Assembly: GCA_030407005.1 (NCBI GenBank)
Contig: JAUDYN010000001.1
Coordinates: 3,720,001 to 3,784,000, forward strand
DNA: 64,000 bases
DNA from: Desarmillaria ectypa
Taxonomy: Eukaryota; Basidiomycota; Agaricomycetes; Agaricales; Physalacriaceae
Reading direction: 5' to 3'
The position numbers and the translations under genes were made by a program. Shown here piece by piece: positions 35,991 to 51,226 of the stretch. Below the pieces are notes generated by a model. That model was not told the origin of the DNA. It was given only the letters and a program-made list of their open reading frames with translations, and did no database searches. The first letter of the stretch is position 1. Each line of letters opens with the position of its first letter.

Positions 35991-38900
35991 TAATAATAAC
36001 CACCTTTCCTGCGAGTCTTCCGGGGCTTCATATCGTAGTGTTGCGAGCTCAAAGTGTGGAGGGTGGGAAGTCCTTAAAAATAGTACGGAGCATTTTCGCT
36101 TCGTCCGCCGACCGTACCGTCAGACTTGGTCTCATAACGATGAAGAAGATTGGGATTCTTGTTGGGAGGAAGAGACAATGCTTTATGTGATTATTTTGAA
36201 TGCATTACACGACCTTTGACAGAGAACATGCCGTAAAAGTGTCGGGCATTGTACTTAAGTACTGGACCGAAGTACGTATACCAGTCCCGATTTGGAGAGT
36301 TTTCCCACGGAGGCTCCTACAACGTCGTCCTGTCCTGTTCTGTCTTCAGACAAACCACAAATAAATTTCTACTCACCGTGCTTACTTCTCGTTGGCAGGT
36401 AAGGCCATTATTTGCGATAACATTATGTCGATTATCCAATAATAAGTTTTCGGCGTCGGTATCAGCCTCAGCCATCCTGCCGCGAGACACTCCCCTCATA
36501 CAAAATTCGACGCTTGTGCCCAATAACGAATCAAGCGGGCAGAACTTTCCAGTCAATGCCTGGAGGTAGTACAGCTACATATCTGTTATCGAAACTTTCT
36601 GAATTACTTATTTTCCGCCACAGCCCTACCCAAAAGTCGACCTGCAAATGTTGAGCGGAAACATCACCTCGCCAATAATAATGGAGTTCCTTGTTCTCGG
36701 CGCACTTCAGTTCTACAACGCGCTCGCGGAAAGAACGGAACATAAAGCTAAGGTCGAAGAGTTTATGCCATGGGCCCGCCAGGTCCTGGTGTTCTTACCA
36801 TACAGGTACTCAGGAAGCTCCCAAGCGGATTTCACGTCAATTAATGACTATCGAGTGACTAAGTCACTGCGACGTGTTTGCGGACCAAATTCAGGAATAT
36901 CAGGGTACGATTGTGGACGGTTTACGAGAGGTCGCTGGTATGGGTGCAGTTTCGTCTTCTTCCATTCGTGTACGTCAGCTTCCAGATGACTTATTTCTGC
37001 TTATCACTCCTAGATTCTTTAAGAGTCTTTGCTATGGAGCATGCATAACCGCTCATAAGAATGCGGCTGGGAAATCTGCAGGCCTGTGGACGGACCCAAC
37101 TTGGTCGACACCTTCTATATCCAGGCCTTGTTATGCGCCGGTCCAATGGTCCAAGGGAACATGCAACCGGACGCGCCGAAAGCATTGGCGAATTCTCTAG
37201 CGCCTTTAACAAGAGTCCGTTCGAGCGATTTTGGTCAACGCGATCTCCTCTCTGAAAACCTTTGCTGGATACATTGACGATCTCTGCAAAGAGATGGACC
37301 CCGAGATTGTTTGCTTTCAACCCGTGGTTAACATTGAGGGGTTCATCGATGCAGAGGAGCGTTGCACTGCCGTGCTACTGACCCCAATCCTGCCGGGCGG
37401 CACACCGATGATCTATCTCTACCGGTGAACTTTGAGATGGAATCAGTGGAACACTTCATTGCACATGAGTATACCTGCCTATGGTTTATCGGAAATTGTT
37501 CATAGCTTTCTTTACCCCTTCCGATAATCACAATTGTCCTCTTACAATAAAATTTGTCCCCCTCCCAGCTCGTGTATATCCGAGGATCTGCTGCCCTATG
37601 CTATTCGTGTGTGCACAATACAAATATCGAATTTTCCGCGAGTGGAATGGGCTTTTCCGTTGCTCCGCACTGACCGTGCGATATCCCAGAACCATAAGGA
37701 CCTGAACGTTATTGCAAAGTACCTTGCGGCGTTCGGAGACATGGCCATCGTCCCCGCTGCTACCTATGAGCCAATACGGAATGCGCATCAATACCTGGTA
37801 CTAGCCCTGGGAGGCGGTAAAACTCGCCCTTGTCCGAACTTCGGTATAGTTGATACATTCAACGTCCCCGCCGTTGAACACGCCAGTCCATACAACCAAC
37901 CCTGAGGGTCATGGCCGGATATACGCTGAGGCGAAGAAGACTCAAGAAGTCGGTAAGATCATGCGGAAAGCTTGTTAATGTCGCATTGCTATAGTAGTGC
38001 AGCTAGCTGATCTAAAGACGGTTGCTTTACTTACGGACCCACCTACGGACCCGGTGCTTCCAACTACGCAAGTCTGGTTGCACGCGCATCGCTTACATTC
38101 TTGGGAGCTTGACGAGAGTGCCATACGTATACCAGACTAAGCTGTGATGCGCCGATCTAAAACCGAAGAAGGTCGATGGACTGTATATCTTTAGGGCTAC
38201 CAAGGGTCCTCTGATGGTTGAGGTTTTCAATAACTCCTTGCTGCGCGATTCCCATTCATGCCATGCGGGGTATCAATAGTCTTAAGCAGCCGTGTTGGGT
38301 AAGCTTTTCTCCTTTGACAGCTTCCAAGGGTTCGTGTTTGATCTTTTGCAGCATTAAAACCCTTTTGGTGATTGGCCAATATTATGATATCGAGCTCTCG
38401 ACCGTACCTCCTCCAAAAATAATTAAGAAGCAGAACCCTGCCAAGCGTAATACTTGTGCACGCGCCGATTCTACATCAACATTAAGAACGTCGGAATCAG
38501 TACTGAGCTTCGTTCCTCGCTTGTTTGTTTGCTCTGATGATTCCCTTTTCTCTTCTTAAACAAGGGCTACCACCTGGCCTCTCCTTACCCGAACGACGAA
38601 AAAAAGAAGTCTTCCTTCCCCAGAATAACCCCATCCTGCACTGACTATCCCCACATTACACAAGTCCTCACTCCTTGACTGCTCCCATGATCACGGTCAG
38701 AGGGGATTGAAGAGGAATCGAACCCTCATTGTAGCCGAAAATGTTCCAAAAAAACTCTCTCGAAATATGTTGGATCAGAAAATCCACCAGTTCGCGGTTT
38801 TTGTACTGGGATGTATAAGATATCCTGAAGCAGACGCGTAGTATACCTTTTTCTGATACTCTTTGAATAGTCACATAGCATCTGTGGACTGACAAATTCA

Positions 38901-40309
38901 AATGTTACGCGCGCCGATCATGGTCTTAAGTGTCGCTTCATTCACTTCATAATTTATTAGTTTCTTAGGGACCCCGGGCCCAATCCCATTATCAAGCGAT
39001 CTTTGATCATCTTTTCCACGCGATTCTCACTCCGCCTCAATAAATATCGACAAAAGCATACCCATACAGAAGAGATGGTTCTAGTGACTTAGCACAGGTT
39101 AGTCAACAACAATGGGGTTCAAAACTACAGCCGGGCCGTCGCTTCTTTTTGACTGAACTCCCGCCAGGGGATTAGAATGTGCCTTACAATGCGGTCTGCA
39201 ATGCCTGATGGAGTACATTATTGAATTAAACACAATTAAATACAAGATGGTAATGAAAGCTCATCAACTCAGGTATTCAATTCTCCTGTGCGCCTCGTGA
39301 TGCTGTTAGGGACCTTGTACGATTGAAGACATAATCTACGGGTCCCCAATCCGTTTCAACTCAGAGGGAATTGCCCGTAGTGTGAGAAGTACGAACCTTG
39401 CAAAGCGCAGGTCCGCCCGTTCAATAGCTCCGACCTCGTACATTATACAGGCCGCCCACGATATCCTTTATTTTCCATTTATGATATCCCGCGCGCAAGA
39501 TGAATCGGGACTCCAATAAAAGGTATTATTGTCCGTCGATGCTACAGAGGGACCGTTCGAAAGCACTTGCGCCATGTCTTCCGTTTAATCCAAGGGACCT
39601 TCGCCATGAAGCGGATGTGCGGTACGTCGCAAGGTGCGATCAAGGAACAGTCGGTGATCCTGGCACTAGTCGGCGGCGGCAAGGTCAGACAGTCTGCGCG
39701 ACCTAGCTTCAAAATACTCTGAAGGAACTGTAGCTCCAATTGGCAGGACAGATCTGAGATAACTCCTGCAGAGTTAACCCATCATCGAAGCCACGGAGCC
39801 GAAAATGGTCATTACTGATAGTCAGTCCTTTCGTTTGCACAAGAACTGTGAGAAAGCCGTTGAGAAATAATAAAAATCATTCATCAGGGCCTTGAACAGT
39901 TGAGAAAACAATGAGGTTTCCATCGAACGCTCTACGCCATTGATTTGACAGCAGTTAGGTAAGCACGCGTCCTCACCAGGGCTGGGCGAGAGCCACGGTC
40001 TAGTATTGACCGTTTGACGTACCGATTCGGACGATGGTGACGGTGGCGAAGTAGGACGAGCGATATGACCTCAACGTCGCTGATGTGTCAACATTCACTG
40101 GCATTATAACACTAGCGTCATTCATCTATCATGATGTCGTTATTTTTCTATGAAATGAGCGAAAAATTTCCAGAAAAATCGGCTATAGTTTCCTGCCTGA
40201 ACCACTAAAATAGGTATAGACGTGAAGCCCCGGACAGAATATCAGGTGTGAGACCGACGCTAGTCCTCACTACTCGTGAAGTACTGATCCCGTTCGCCAT
40301 AGTCTATCA
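35991..40309. other. 4.3 kb mostly unassigned
   Basis: Apart from the coding-like stretch at 36648-37430 no gene is recognised. A T-loop-like word (ggaatcgaaccct, near 38718) lacks the other arms of a tRNA. The remainder is interrupted in all frames. Confidence 0.4.
36648..37430 (+). pseudogene. Unassigned coding-like stretch split between frames
   Basis: Adjacent forward frames read like pieces of one protein: EFLVLGALQFYNALAERTEH (~36690) followed by VLVFLPYRYSG, then FADQIQEYQGTIVDGLREVA (~36877) with LPDDLFLLITPRFFKSL, then VDTFYIQALLCAGPMVQGN (~37107), then SLKTFAGYIDDLCKEMDPEI (~37246). Each break is a change of frame without a clear GT..AG pair, so either several introns have unusual borders or the gene is decayed. 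I do not recognise the family and give no function. Confidence 0.35.
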
Positions 40310-41584
40310 CTAGAATTCCAGTTTCAGCAGTTGCACGTTAGAAATCTTGTAAATCTTACCAAGGCTAAAGCTGAACTTTCCTTTCTGATTCAATAATGGA
40401 AAGAAAGGTTCAAACTGTGCCCTCTGTGTTTCGGAGGTAAGCTGTAACCCAGGAGATGATTTGACTACGAGTATATTTGCGATGTGGAGAAACCGAAATG
40501 TATCGGAAAATGGATGGCTGGATAATAATTCGTCCAACTCTGTCCACTCCTTGACAGGTGCAATCACGTTGACTGATATTATCTCGAGAGTCAGCTCTTC
40601 GATAGTAGAGCGTCCGACTTTGTCTCGAATGTGAATAAGATTGCAGATGCACCACCAAAGGTGTACGCCCATCGCATGCATAAACGAGAAGCACACTTTT
40701 CGTATTGAGCCAAAGCAAAGGATATGGCAAGGTGACGAGTAAGATCGGGCAAACGCTGCAACTGTGTTAATGAAAGGATATCGGGCATTAACATGACACT
40801 CACGACGATGGAATACAGTCAGCTCCTGAAGAGTCTGTGATGTAGCGGCAAGAATCGCATTAGCACGATCAAACTCAATCTTATGAAGGTTATTAACGTC
40901 GATCGTGAGACGTCGCACTCGCTCTACAGAGAATGGACGTCCTCCTTGTCGAAATATACTTTCGAGTATTGGTGCACCGACTCGATGGGCCGGATCGTGG
41001 TCAAACTTGAGAACTAGATGCTCGACTTGAGGTAGTGCACGATGTGCCTCTGGGCGTCGGCTTTCGGTGTTGGAAACTGAAACAGCTCCGGACAAGGTTA
41101 GACTTTTGAGTTGCGGGGACCCGGAGAGAAGATCATAAAACTGATCTATATTGTTAAAGGCAACCCTGTCGAGGTGGATTCCAAGGAATGAATGCGAAGA
41201 AAGGCACGCAAGTGGACCATTGAGAAAATAACCAATGCGGACGTCAAAGAGTTTAATGACAGTAAGATTTTGCAAAGACTGGATTATGAGGTCGAGGATA
41301 CCACCGACTGACGGTGAAGTCGTGATATGGCACTCGGAGATAGCCAAGATCTTGACACTGCCAGAGAAGTGTGTTGATGAGACACAAAGCTCGTGGAATT
41401 TTGTAAAAACAGATGTCCCGCAGTGCTTCATAGCTCTCAGATTGACAAGGCGAAAGAGGAGGATGCGGGTCCGCGAAGAGAAGGCACGACTGACGAGCGA
41501 GCACGATTTGAGATCACGAGGATAATGCACCTCATCGACGATCGCATCGATAAGCTCTTGTGGGAACTGGCCAAAGTCAGGCAT
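40310..41584 (-). CDS. F-box protein
   Basis: A single open frame of 424 codons from an ATG. The N-terminus (FPQELIDAIVDEVHYPRDL, then LKSCSLVSRAF) is a typical F-box-like motif at residues ~6-45, as in the large F-box families of mushroom genomes. The rest contains leucine-rich, repeat-like segments (for example LKSLTLSGAVSV and VERVRRLTIDV) of the kind that recognise substrates. F-box proteins link substrates to Skp1-Cullin ubiquitin ligases; no substrate can be inferred. A GTGAGT donor and nearby AG sites within residues ~265-330 hint at introns, but the alternatives did not restore a consistent phase, so the uninterrupted reading is kept. Confidence 0.75.
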   Translation of the reverse strand: MPDFGQFPQELIDAIVDEVHYPRDLKSCSLVSRAFSSRTRILLFRLVNLRAMKHCGTSVFTKFHELCVSSTHFSGSVKILAISECHITTSPSVGGILDLIIQSLQNLTVIKLFDVRIGYFLNGPLACLSSHSFLGIHLDRVAFNNIDQFYDLLSGSPQLKSLTLSGAVSVSNTESRRPEAHRALPQVEHLVLKFDHDPAHRVGAPILESIFRQGGRPFSVERVRRLTIDVNNLHKIEFDRANAILAATSQTLQELTVFHRRECHVNARYPFINTVAAFARSYSSPCHILCFGSIRKVCFSFMHAMGVHLWWCICNLIHIRDKVGRSTIEELTLEIISVNVIAPVKEWTELDELLSSHPFSDTFRFLHIANILVVKSSPGLQLTSETQRAQFEPFFPLLNQKGKFSFSLGKIYKISNVQLLKLEF

Positions 41585-42223
41585 TATTCATATACCTGCG
41601 AATAGGTGTTATTACCGCTGCGAAAGGACCTTGTATAGATGCACGTACCGTGTCCAACGGCAACGTTCAATAAAAGAGCACGATATCCTTGTAATCCTAT
41701 GCCAGGATTTCTATTCGATACAACAGTCCCTTTTAAATGCCATGAATGAAGTGTAAAAAGGCGCACGAAGGCTTAACGCTTCACCTTTATATTCCAAGAA
41801 ACAAGGATTGACGTTAAAGTGTTTGCAGTCACGTTCGTGATGCCTGCCCCGTGATGATTGTGACAATCACGGTCGTTCTCTCCAGGCCAAATTTAAATTA
41901 CTCTTGTTTTCTACCTTGCTCTCGCGTACGGAGCATCAGAGAATCACTCTAATATTGGATACACAAACTACGTCAAAAATTACGCGTTGAATACTCATTG
42001 CGCTGGCGAGGCGTTAAAAGTCTGGGTCACCTGGACAATTTACCTAGGGTGGCCCTTCGCCACTCATCTTCGGTTTCTTGACCTACCACCCAAAGACACA
42101 AAAAAGGACCCAAGATTCAACAAAGACATACCGAACGGGAAATAGGCACCAGCACGTATAAAAGAGCTCCCATTTTCTTTTCCCTACCACCACCACTACT
42201 CAGCCACCTTCTTGCCCACGACA
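41585..42223. other. Intergenic; divergent promoters
   Basis: Lies between the F-box gene (reverse) and the FHA-kinase gene (forward). A TATA-like box sits 60-67 bp before the kinase ATG (see separate entry). No open frame of note. Confidence 0.5.
42157..42164 (+). promoter_or_regulatory. TATA-like box of the FHA-kinase gene
   Basis: TATAAAAG lies 60-67 bp upstream of the ATG at 42224, a usual distance for a TATA element in a fungal gene with a short leader. Confidence 0.45.
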
Positions 42224-44615
<2,392 letters not shown>

Positions 44616-45675
44616 ATGTATTTCCAGGATTTATTTTCTCTTGGTGTTCTCATCCGGTTATGCTATCTATCACATCTCCCTGCAATCTAATGCTCTTTTT
44701 TTAGATCCCTTGCTACCTCATTCATTCATTTTCAGTACCCTACTCATACGTCGCCCATTATTATACCAAATCAATCTATGTATTATGTGCATTGGTCTAT
44801 CTCAATCAGTTGTTGTTGTGTAGCATTCTAATTCCTAAGGTCTGCTTGCTCCACATTTATAAGAGTAAACCCGGTCCAGCGAACTTGGATGAAGTCGGGG
44901 GCAAACATTGCAGTTGCTCGGCCTTTGCCGACTTCTTCCATCCACCTCTCAGTATCACATCCGCATCAATCGTTTTCCTGGCAAGTATTTTATCAGACGC
45001 AAATCTTGAAATTCTATGTTTCTGTAGAGAAAACTTACGTACCTGGTCTCCGGCCAATTTTAATCTTTCCGCTGGATCTGTGTACAGGTGTGTGTACCGC
45101 CCCTTTTCAATTGATTGGATTGTGTCACAGATTCAAACTAACTATGTCATCCAGGGCCAACCCGAAAGGAATTGATGATTTCCCTGACACTCAATTTTGG
45201 GGTGCGTCCTGGTGAGAGAGAAGGGTGACGTCGTTCGCTCTCCCGTACCGCATTAAAGTTCCCACCTTTCAGATTCGAACTGGTCAGACTCGACGTGCTT
45301 CGCTTATAACTATCTCGTTCTTGTCTTCTTCAAGGGTCTATGTTCAGCGGTAAGATCGAGAGCTGTCTTGTTAGCTTTGAACTCTGAAATAAATTGATAG
45401 GACTGTGCTGGCCGCGACCGAGATTTTTGGGGTTCATTTTGACTATGCAATAATACATCTGCGGGATCTCGAAGGCGCCGACTTGCTACCACACTAAACC
45501 GCACCCGTTAAAGTTCCTCGATCGAAAACTTCGATCCGACGACTTGTCCATAATGTTATACAAGGACCTACCAATACCGACTTGGAGGTCGTAGGGCCTT
45601 GGTGCTCTCGGAAGGACACTCGGATGCCAACTGAGATATTTTAATGGTACGAACACGAAGTGGTATCTATCAGAC
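44616..45675. other. Intergenic, no gene recognised
   Basis: Lies between the 3' ends of the FHA-kinase (forward) and the phosphotransferase gene (reverse). Short frames only, no domain. Confidence 0.45.
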
Positions 45676-46991
45676 TCAATATGTAGCTGACAATGCTAGG
45701 TATGGAGCGGGGAGTAGTATATTAGGATCTATATTACTATATATTGCGCGATCATGCAGAATTCTCAGAGGCTGTAGGTCCTGTCCTATCGCCTTCTCCC
45801 AGGCAGGAGCCTTGGAAATTATGCGATTGGTCAACATCGTGAGAAGGTGCTTCCTCTCCTCGTCCGTCACTGACTGGGGGGGGAAACTGAAACTGGGGTT
45901 TGCGGCCCACATAGGGATGGCGCGCGCGGCTTCCCAGTCTACGACCGTCACTATCTTTGTGGGGTCTGTCCGGTTGACCAGGATATTTCGAGGCGCAAAG
46001 TCTATGTGTTCGAGGACGATGGGTAAATCGTCAAGTCGATCGGGAAAGTCATGGTTCTGGATATTAGCTACCGCACTATCGATGAAGCGTTGTTTTTGGG
46101 CAGCATTATCTTGAGGCTTCTCCCCAAAATCTAGATCTCGTCGCGCAGTCGCAAGGAGCCAGTCCTTTGCGGTGGGAAACGGGCCGCATTTCTCGAGCTT
46201 TGGGGGGGAAATGGAGGTGTTCCGATTTGACGCCAGACGTGTCATGGGTCCGATATGAAACTCCCCATCCTCCTTCTCGTAAATACTTCCAATCGAGTCG
46301 AAGGTTACGTTGATTATCTCCACCCATACGTCCGCGATAGCGAGGCAGACCTGTTCGCGCTGCTTTGCATTGAGGTCTCTCCACACTGTAGAGAGGTTGT
46401 CGCCGTCGACCTATCCTTCGTCTTGATAAGTTTATCCTGGTAACGAGGCACCGGTACCTACATATTCCATGATCATCCATTCACCTCCGACCTTCCTATC
46501 TGCATCAACGTCATGATGCAAAATTCCAGGAACCGGGATCTTGGTCTTGGATCTCAAGAAACGCAAGGTGGCGACCTAAGTACGTTTCAGTTTAATAAAA
46601 ATTACTTAAGGCTTAATTCGCAGCATACCTCTGAACGCATAGCCAAAGGAGAGGTCATACCGCAACCAGCATGTTTTAAGATGGACCATTGGACTCGAAT
46701 GAACACTGCTTGTTGCCATTTTTTCATATGTGCGATATAAGTCTGCGAACGTTTCAATAAAATTCAATTCGGGGCATCTACTGCCACGGACTTACCATAT
46801 GGTTTCCACCTTTTCAAAAACACGAGGTCAGAAAAACAAGAAAATTGACAACTAACCAGGAACATACATTGCTCAAAGGGCTCGAGTTCTATACACTCAT
46901 CACAGAGCTGCTTCTCAATACGGGACTTCAGCGTCACTTCGTCAATTGAGCCTGCGCTTGTGCTGGAAGCAGAAGGACTGCTGGATGCCAT
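45676..46991 (-). CDS. Aminoglycoside-phosphotransferase-fold small-molecule kinase
   Basis: Exons 46991..46868, 46809..46796, 46742..46629, 46575..46458 and 46385..45676 sum to 1080 nt (359 aa). The second exon is only 14 nt. Family landmarks: SEVATLRFLRSKTKIPVP (~residues 83-103), GGEWMIMEYV, CLAIADVW, the catalytic loop HIDFAPRN (HxDxxxxN pattern) and VVDWEAA, the metal-binding acidic motif. The fold is shared by choline, fructosamine and homoserine kinases and by many fungal proteins of unknown substrate; antibiotic resistance is not implied. The N-terminus is Ser-rich with no signal peptide, suggesting a cytosolic protein. A TATA-like word lies 27-32 bp before the ATG. Splices 3 and 4 are strongly supported because they restore the SEVATL and YV..WRDL joins. 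Confidence 0.88.
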
Positions 46992-47017
46992 GATGGTAGT
47001 TGAAAGGTAGCCTCGGA

Positions 47018-47023
47018 TTTATA
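47018..47023 (-). promoter_or_regulatory. TATA-like box of the phosphotransferase gene
   Basis: TATAAA on the reverse strand, 27-32 bp upstream of the ATG at 46991. Confidence 0.4.
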
Positions 47024-47582
47024 CTCCGGCGGTCGGTAGGGGGTTATTATTCGGTTATTATTTTCGCGCAGGCCACGGCCCAGCATCATCATGATCCTGG
47101 TCTACCGGGACTTGATCCCTCGGCCCTTTAAGAATATGACGTCCCTCTTGGGGCCATATACCATTATTGCAATGGCTGTTTCGGGGGGGGATGACTTATC
47201 GTGTATATATGGCAACTTCAAGGTTTAGCCGTCCGCCCAGAAATCAAAAGCGCCACTACTTGCGAGACAGGCACAGGCCATAGATGTCTATGTATGTTAC
47301 ATACTCGACGTCGGAGGTACATATAGGATCAATTAGTAAGGACCAGTCGGGTTGAGCCGTCAACATACAACAACCCATGCACAACACTTTCAGCACCGGT
47401 ACCTTCAAGAGCATGAAACGAACGTAAAGTTACGAATTTTTAGTCCATCGAAGCGTCAATACTTACCAAACATCAATGGTTGACGTCAATGCGGAGTTAT
47501 TCCGTCGTGCATGACGATCATTTCGGATTATATGGCATCCAAAATGCTGTAGTTCTCCCCGGTATGGGCTAATAAAACGAGG

Positions 47583-48641
47583 TCAGCAGGTTGAAGCCGT
47601 GTAAGGGTCTGGCAACCCACGCGAGTAGATTGTGATATAGTATCTATGATGCCAAGTCATGCGAATCAGCAAGGTCACGAGGTGGTGGAGTGAAAAGGAG
47701 GACGACTTACGGTCTTGAAGACACTCGAAAGTAAACATCGTTGGTCTTCCATTGACTATGATCCAATGAACACAGTATTCTCCCTTTGTCCAGCTCTTCT
47801 TCGGGCCTGTAACGTCCCATATGTGCGTAGCTTCACCAGGAGGCATCGGTAGGATTAATCGATTATAAAAACAGGGAGAAAATTGGGTGTGGTGTGGAGT
47901 TGTGAGTCGACTGGGAGGTGTTTTGAAGTCTTTTATATGATCTTGCCTTTCCAGGGACTTGCCAGTACGGATCCACGGCGACCCTTTGGTTACCCCGAAC
48001 ACGTCATTCTTGTTGCACCGCAAAGTGTATCTGTTTTCATTAGAGAAGTTTGTCAATAACAACACGCTTTCCGCACACTTGGTGAGTGACTTACACAAAT
48101 TAATGTATCCCAGAGTATGGCTCCATTCTAATTTTTTCACTCCTCCTCTACAGCTAAGATTTTTATCATCCGGCACACTATTGTCAAATTCTGGCCGGAT
48201 GGTTGTGCACAGAAGCGGCCGGACAGGGCTTCGCAAAGTGACTCCGATCACACGGCTGCAACCCAAATTCTTTGAAGATAACACAGATTTTTCAACAGTC
48301 GTCAGTGTTGGGAGATTTGAAGGTCACCATAGTTACCTACAGGGCTCTCCATCTGGTTTGGCTTCCGAAGAGGCGAGGTGTCCATGTAACAGAGTGTCCC
48401 GAAAGGGCTCCCCGCAGCGTCGATATGATTTTAATTTTTGCATACGTTATCCATAGATATGTAATTGATAGCCCGGAACTCGGAACACAGGCCAATCATG
48501 TGCCTCCATCGGATAGTGATTGAATTTGAAGCTCCGAAGACCGATGTTAAACGATTCTGAAACAGTGCACACAAGCTTGAAGGAAGATAAAGCAGTAGAT
48601 TTTATCTTTCTAGATTGGGACACATCGTCAAAAAAACACAT
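47583..48641 (-). CDS. Hypothetical protein, gene model uncertain
   Basis: Two open stretches on the reverse strand: 48641..48447 starts with an ATG (64 codons), and 48284..47583 is open for 233 codons but does not start with ATG. An acceptor-like cttcaaag near 48276 would let the second piece be a downstream exon. The longer piece is rich in Arg, Thr and His and contains several Cys. No domain, signal peptide or membrane segment is evident. Either an orphan gene with introns or chance open frames. Confidence 0.25.
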
Positions 48642-51226
48642 ACGCGGTCTCTGCGATACCAGATGACTAGAGCCGTAAGCGTCAGGTACTCATGAGATAA
48701 ACTCGTGGCGCATCAGAAACGTCATTTGCCCATAAGTCAAAGATTGAAGCCTATTTTATAGAGGTATCAGGTACGCTCCCTGGTCCGTGCGAGACAGAGG
48801 AAATGCAAGAGAATCGGTAAGTTCTACAGAACGGGAGTGGGGGGCTTATTTCAGTGTGCTGTGCTCCTTGCCTCCTCTTTTCGACAAGGTATTGGAAATA
48901 ATTTGTGAGCCGCCAGGAGCGGTAAGATGCGCCACGTTCGTGTAGAGGAACGAGATAGAGGCCGAAACTTGGAAACCCACGGACATGATTGTTTCTTCCT
49001 TAGTGGATCCGAGTATGCACCGCAAAAAAAGGTTTCATCAGATAAGCGAAGTGCTCCGGGTCGAACCTTGAAGATGTAGCACGGATACACAACAGACAGA
49101 ATAGACCTTTCAAGGAAGCGTGAAGAGCGATAAAATCACCACAGTCACTGTCATAGTCGTAAAGCTCCGCAAAAGTTCCGATCGCAATCGATAGCTCCTG
49201 TTCGGCAAAAATAAACCATCTCTGTGGTGCCAGATCCTTACCAGGTATTTTCTTGAGGGTTCGCCCTGAACCTGAGGTTCAAGTCATGGTTCGAAGGAAC
49301 TATTTCTTCGATACTTTACAGTATCATCAGTGTTGGTCGAAGTTCTCCCTGAAATCGATCGATAATTTACAGTAACTCAGACTCGGAGGCGAGCAACAGG
49401 AATAGAATATAACAGTATGGAGGTGCTCTGGTAGAATCTTTAGTAGATTGTCGTCCTTGCGGTCTGATAGCTGAGAATAGAGTGTTCAGTTATGCTGAGT
49501 TTGACAAGCACACCTCCAGCCTATGTTATTACGGCGGCGAGAACACCAAAACGGAAAAAAAATCAAGACTTTTGAACTGGTCGTTCGGGTACGACGCGTG
49601 CACAGAAGTCACGGACCAGGCTGACGTACATGTCGCGATTATGCCGCCCAAATTCCTCTAGAGCAACGCGTGTTCGAAGCTACTCCCGTAAACTCTTGTT
49701 TCAAGTAGAGCAGGCTCCGATTTGTACGCCCAGGCCCTAATAGAGGCCATACCAATGGACCCAGCTATAGAATCTTCCGTCTGGTTGTTGCTGCTGTTGC
49801 GATGAGACGAAGCATTTCCAAAGGGAGTCGCGAGCTCGAGTTGATCACCAAATAAACGCAATGAAATTCGGCTGAAAATTGGTTATGGTGATTAAGGCAT
49901 GCGCAGACGGAGAGAAGCCTGTGGTATTTCATCATAACGCCAAGAAGGAAGCCGAGGTATCCACCCCTACGACCATGTTGCGCCCGGCAGGATTTCGTCC
50001 TCATCTCAGCCGAAGTTAGATTACAAGCTGGAGGAGGGGCAGATCAGAAAACGTCTTCACGTCCAGGAAACGGGCGTATACAGACCCATAACAAGTAAGG
50101 TTTCTTGTGAGAAACCTTTTGAGAAAATCTCTCTAAATACGGCAGCACGTGGAGGCAGTTGAAATACTTACTAGTCCTTCCCTCCTTCTACGGTCACCAG
50201 AGAATGTGGTTTAGGGTCAGCGGGCTGCCGTCGAAAAGTATCAAGGGAGCTCAAGGACATGTAAGCTGATAAGTGTACTCCGTTGGTCCGCTGAATATTC
50301 GGCGAGTCTTCACAGTCCGAGACCGAGCATGGATTCAAGTCGCAGACGCCTCGACCGATCCAATGTCAGCGCGGAGTTCCTGAATACCTTTAGGCATATA
50401 GGATCTATTGATAAACTGATTATCATTATCAAAGAGCGTGCAAGCATCGAGGCATCCTTACATACCATAGGAACTGATGTATAGTCGAAAAGTGCATCTC
50501 CACGCGTGCGACAGGTGACGGGTACCCCTTGTGACTGCCTATGGTTCCACAAGGACGATCATATCACGATATTCGTTCTGATATGTACAGAGTCTAAGCC
50601 ATCAGGCACTCCCTCAGCATCCGCCTTCATCTAGGATACGAGTACTTGTGTACCCGAAATCTGATAGCACCATTGTTTGGTTGAGCAAGATGAACTTGCC
50701 TCCTTATTGTGATCATCACAACGTCATTGTCTCTTGTTTCAGCAGAGCTCGCCGAAGAGACGGACTATTCAAGAACGTCGATTCGTCGATTCTAGACCTT
50801 CAGTTGAAATTCCGAAATTTTAAGAATACTGGGGAAAGGTATCATACTCACTGAGACCACACACCACAGACAGACTGTTACTGTTTTCTCCTGGGCAGCT
50901 GAACATATATGGGTAAAATGCGTCATAGTCGCCGATGGCTTCGAATGTGAAACCCAATTCCCATGCCAAATTATTGGACAGCTATGCGGATCATATGCTC
51001 ACCAAATTTAACGAAAAATTCTCATTTCGCCTAACATACCGTCGCAAAGTACATGTCCGCAGAACCTTCCTTTGCGGCGACGCCGAGAACTGATACCAGA
51101 TACCTCGATATTTGACGCGTTGCTCCAGATAGCACTGATGGAAGCCGGCATGAATATATCATATTTTTTCAGTGCATAATAAAGACCATGAAGCGATGCT
51201 TGAAAGTCAAATGTATATTCAACAAC

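Larger units (their letters stand above)
46992..51226. other. 4.2 kb mostly unassigned
   Basis: Apart from two reverse-strand open frames at 47583-48284 and 48447-48641, nothing coding-like is seen. Two GC-rich stretches near 47060-47130 and a run of eight G near 47183 are noted. No RNA gene or transposon feature is recognised. Confidence 0.4.

Noticed and set aside
38690..38780. T-loop-like sequence suggesting a tRNA on the reverse strand
   Set aside because: The T-stem does not pair properly and no acceptor, D or anticodon arm could be built around it.
40550..40810. Two candidate introns inside the F-box gene
   Set aside because: Donor and acceptor phases do not give a consistent frame, whereas the uninterrupted frame runs from ATG to stop.
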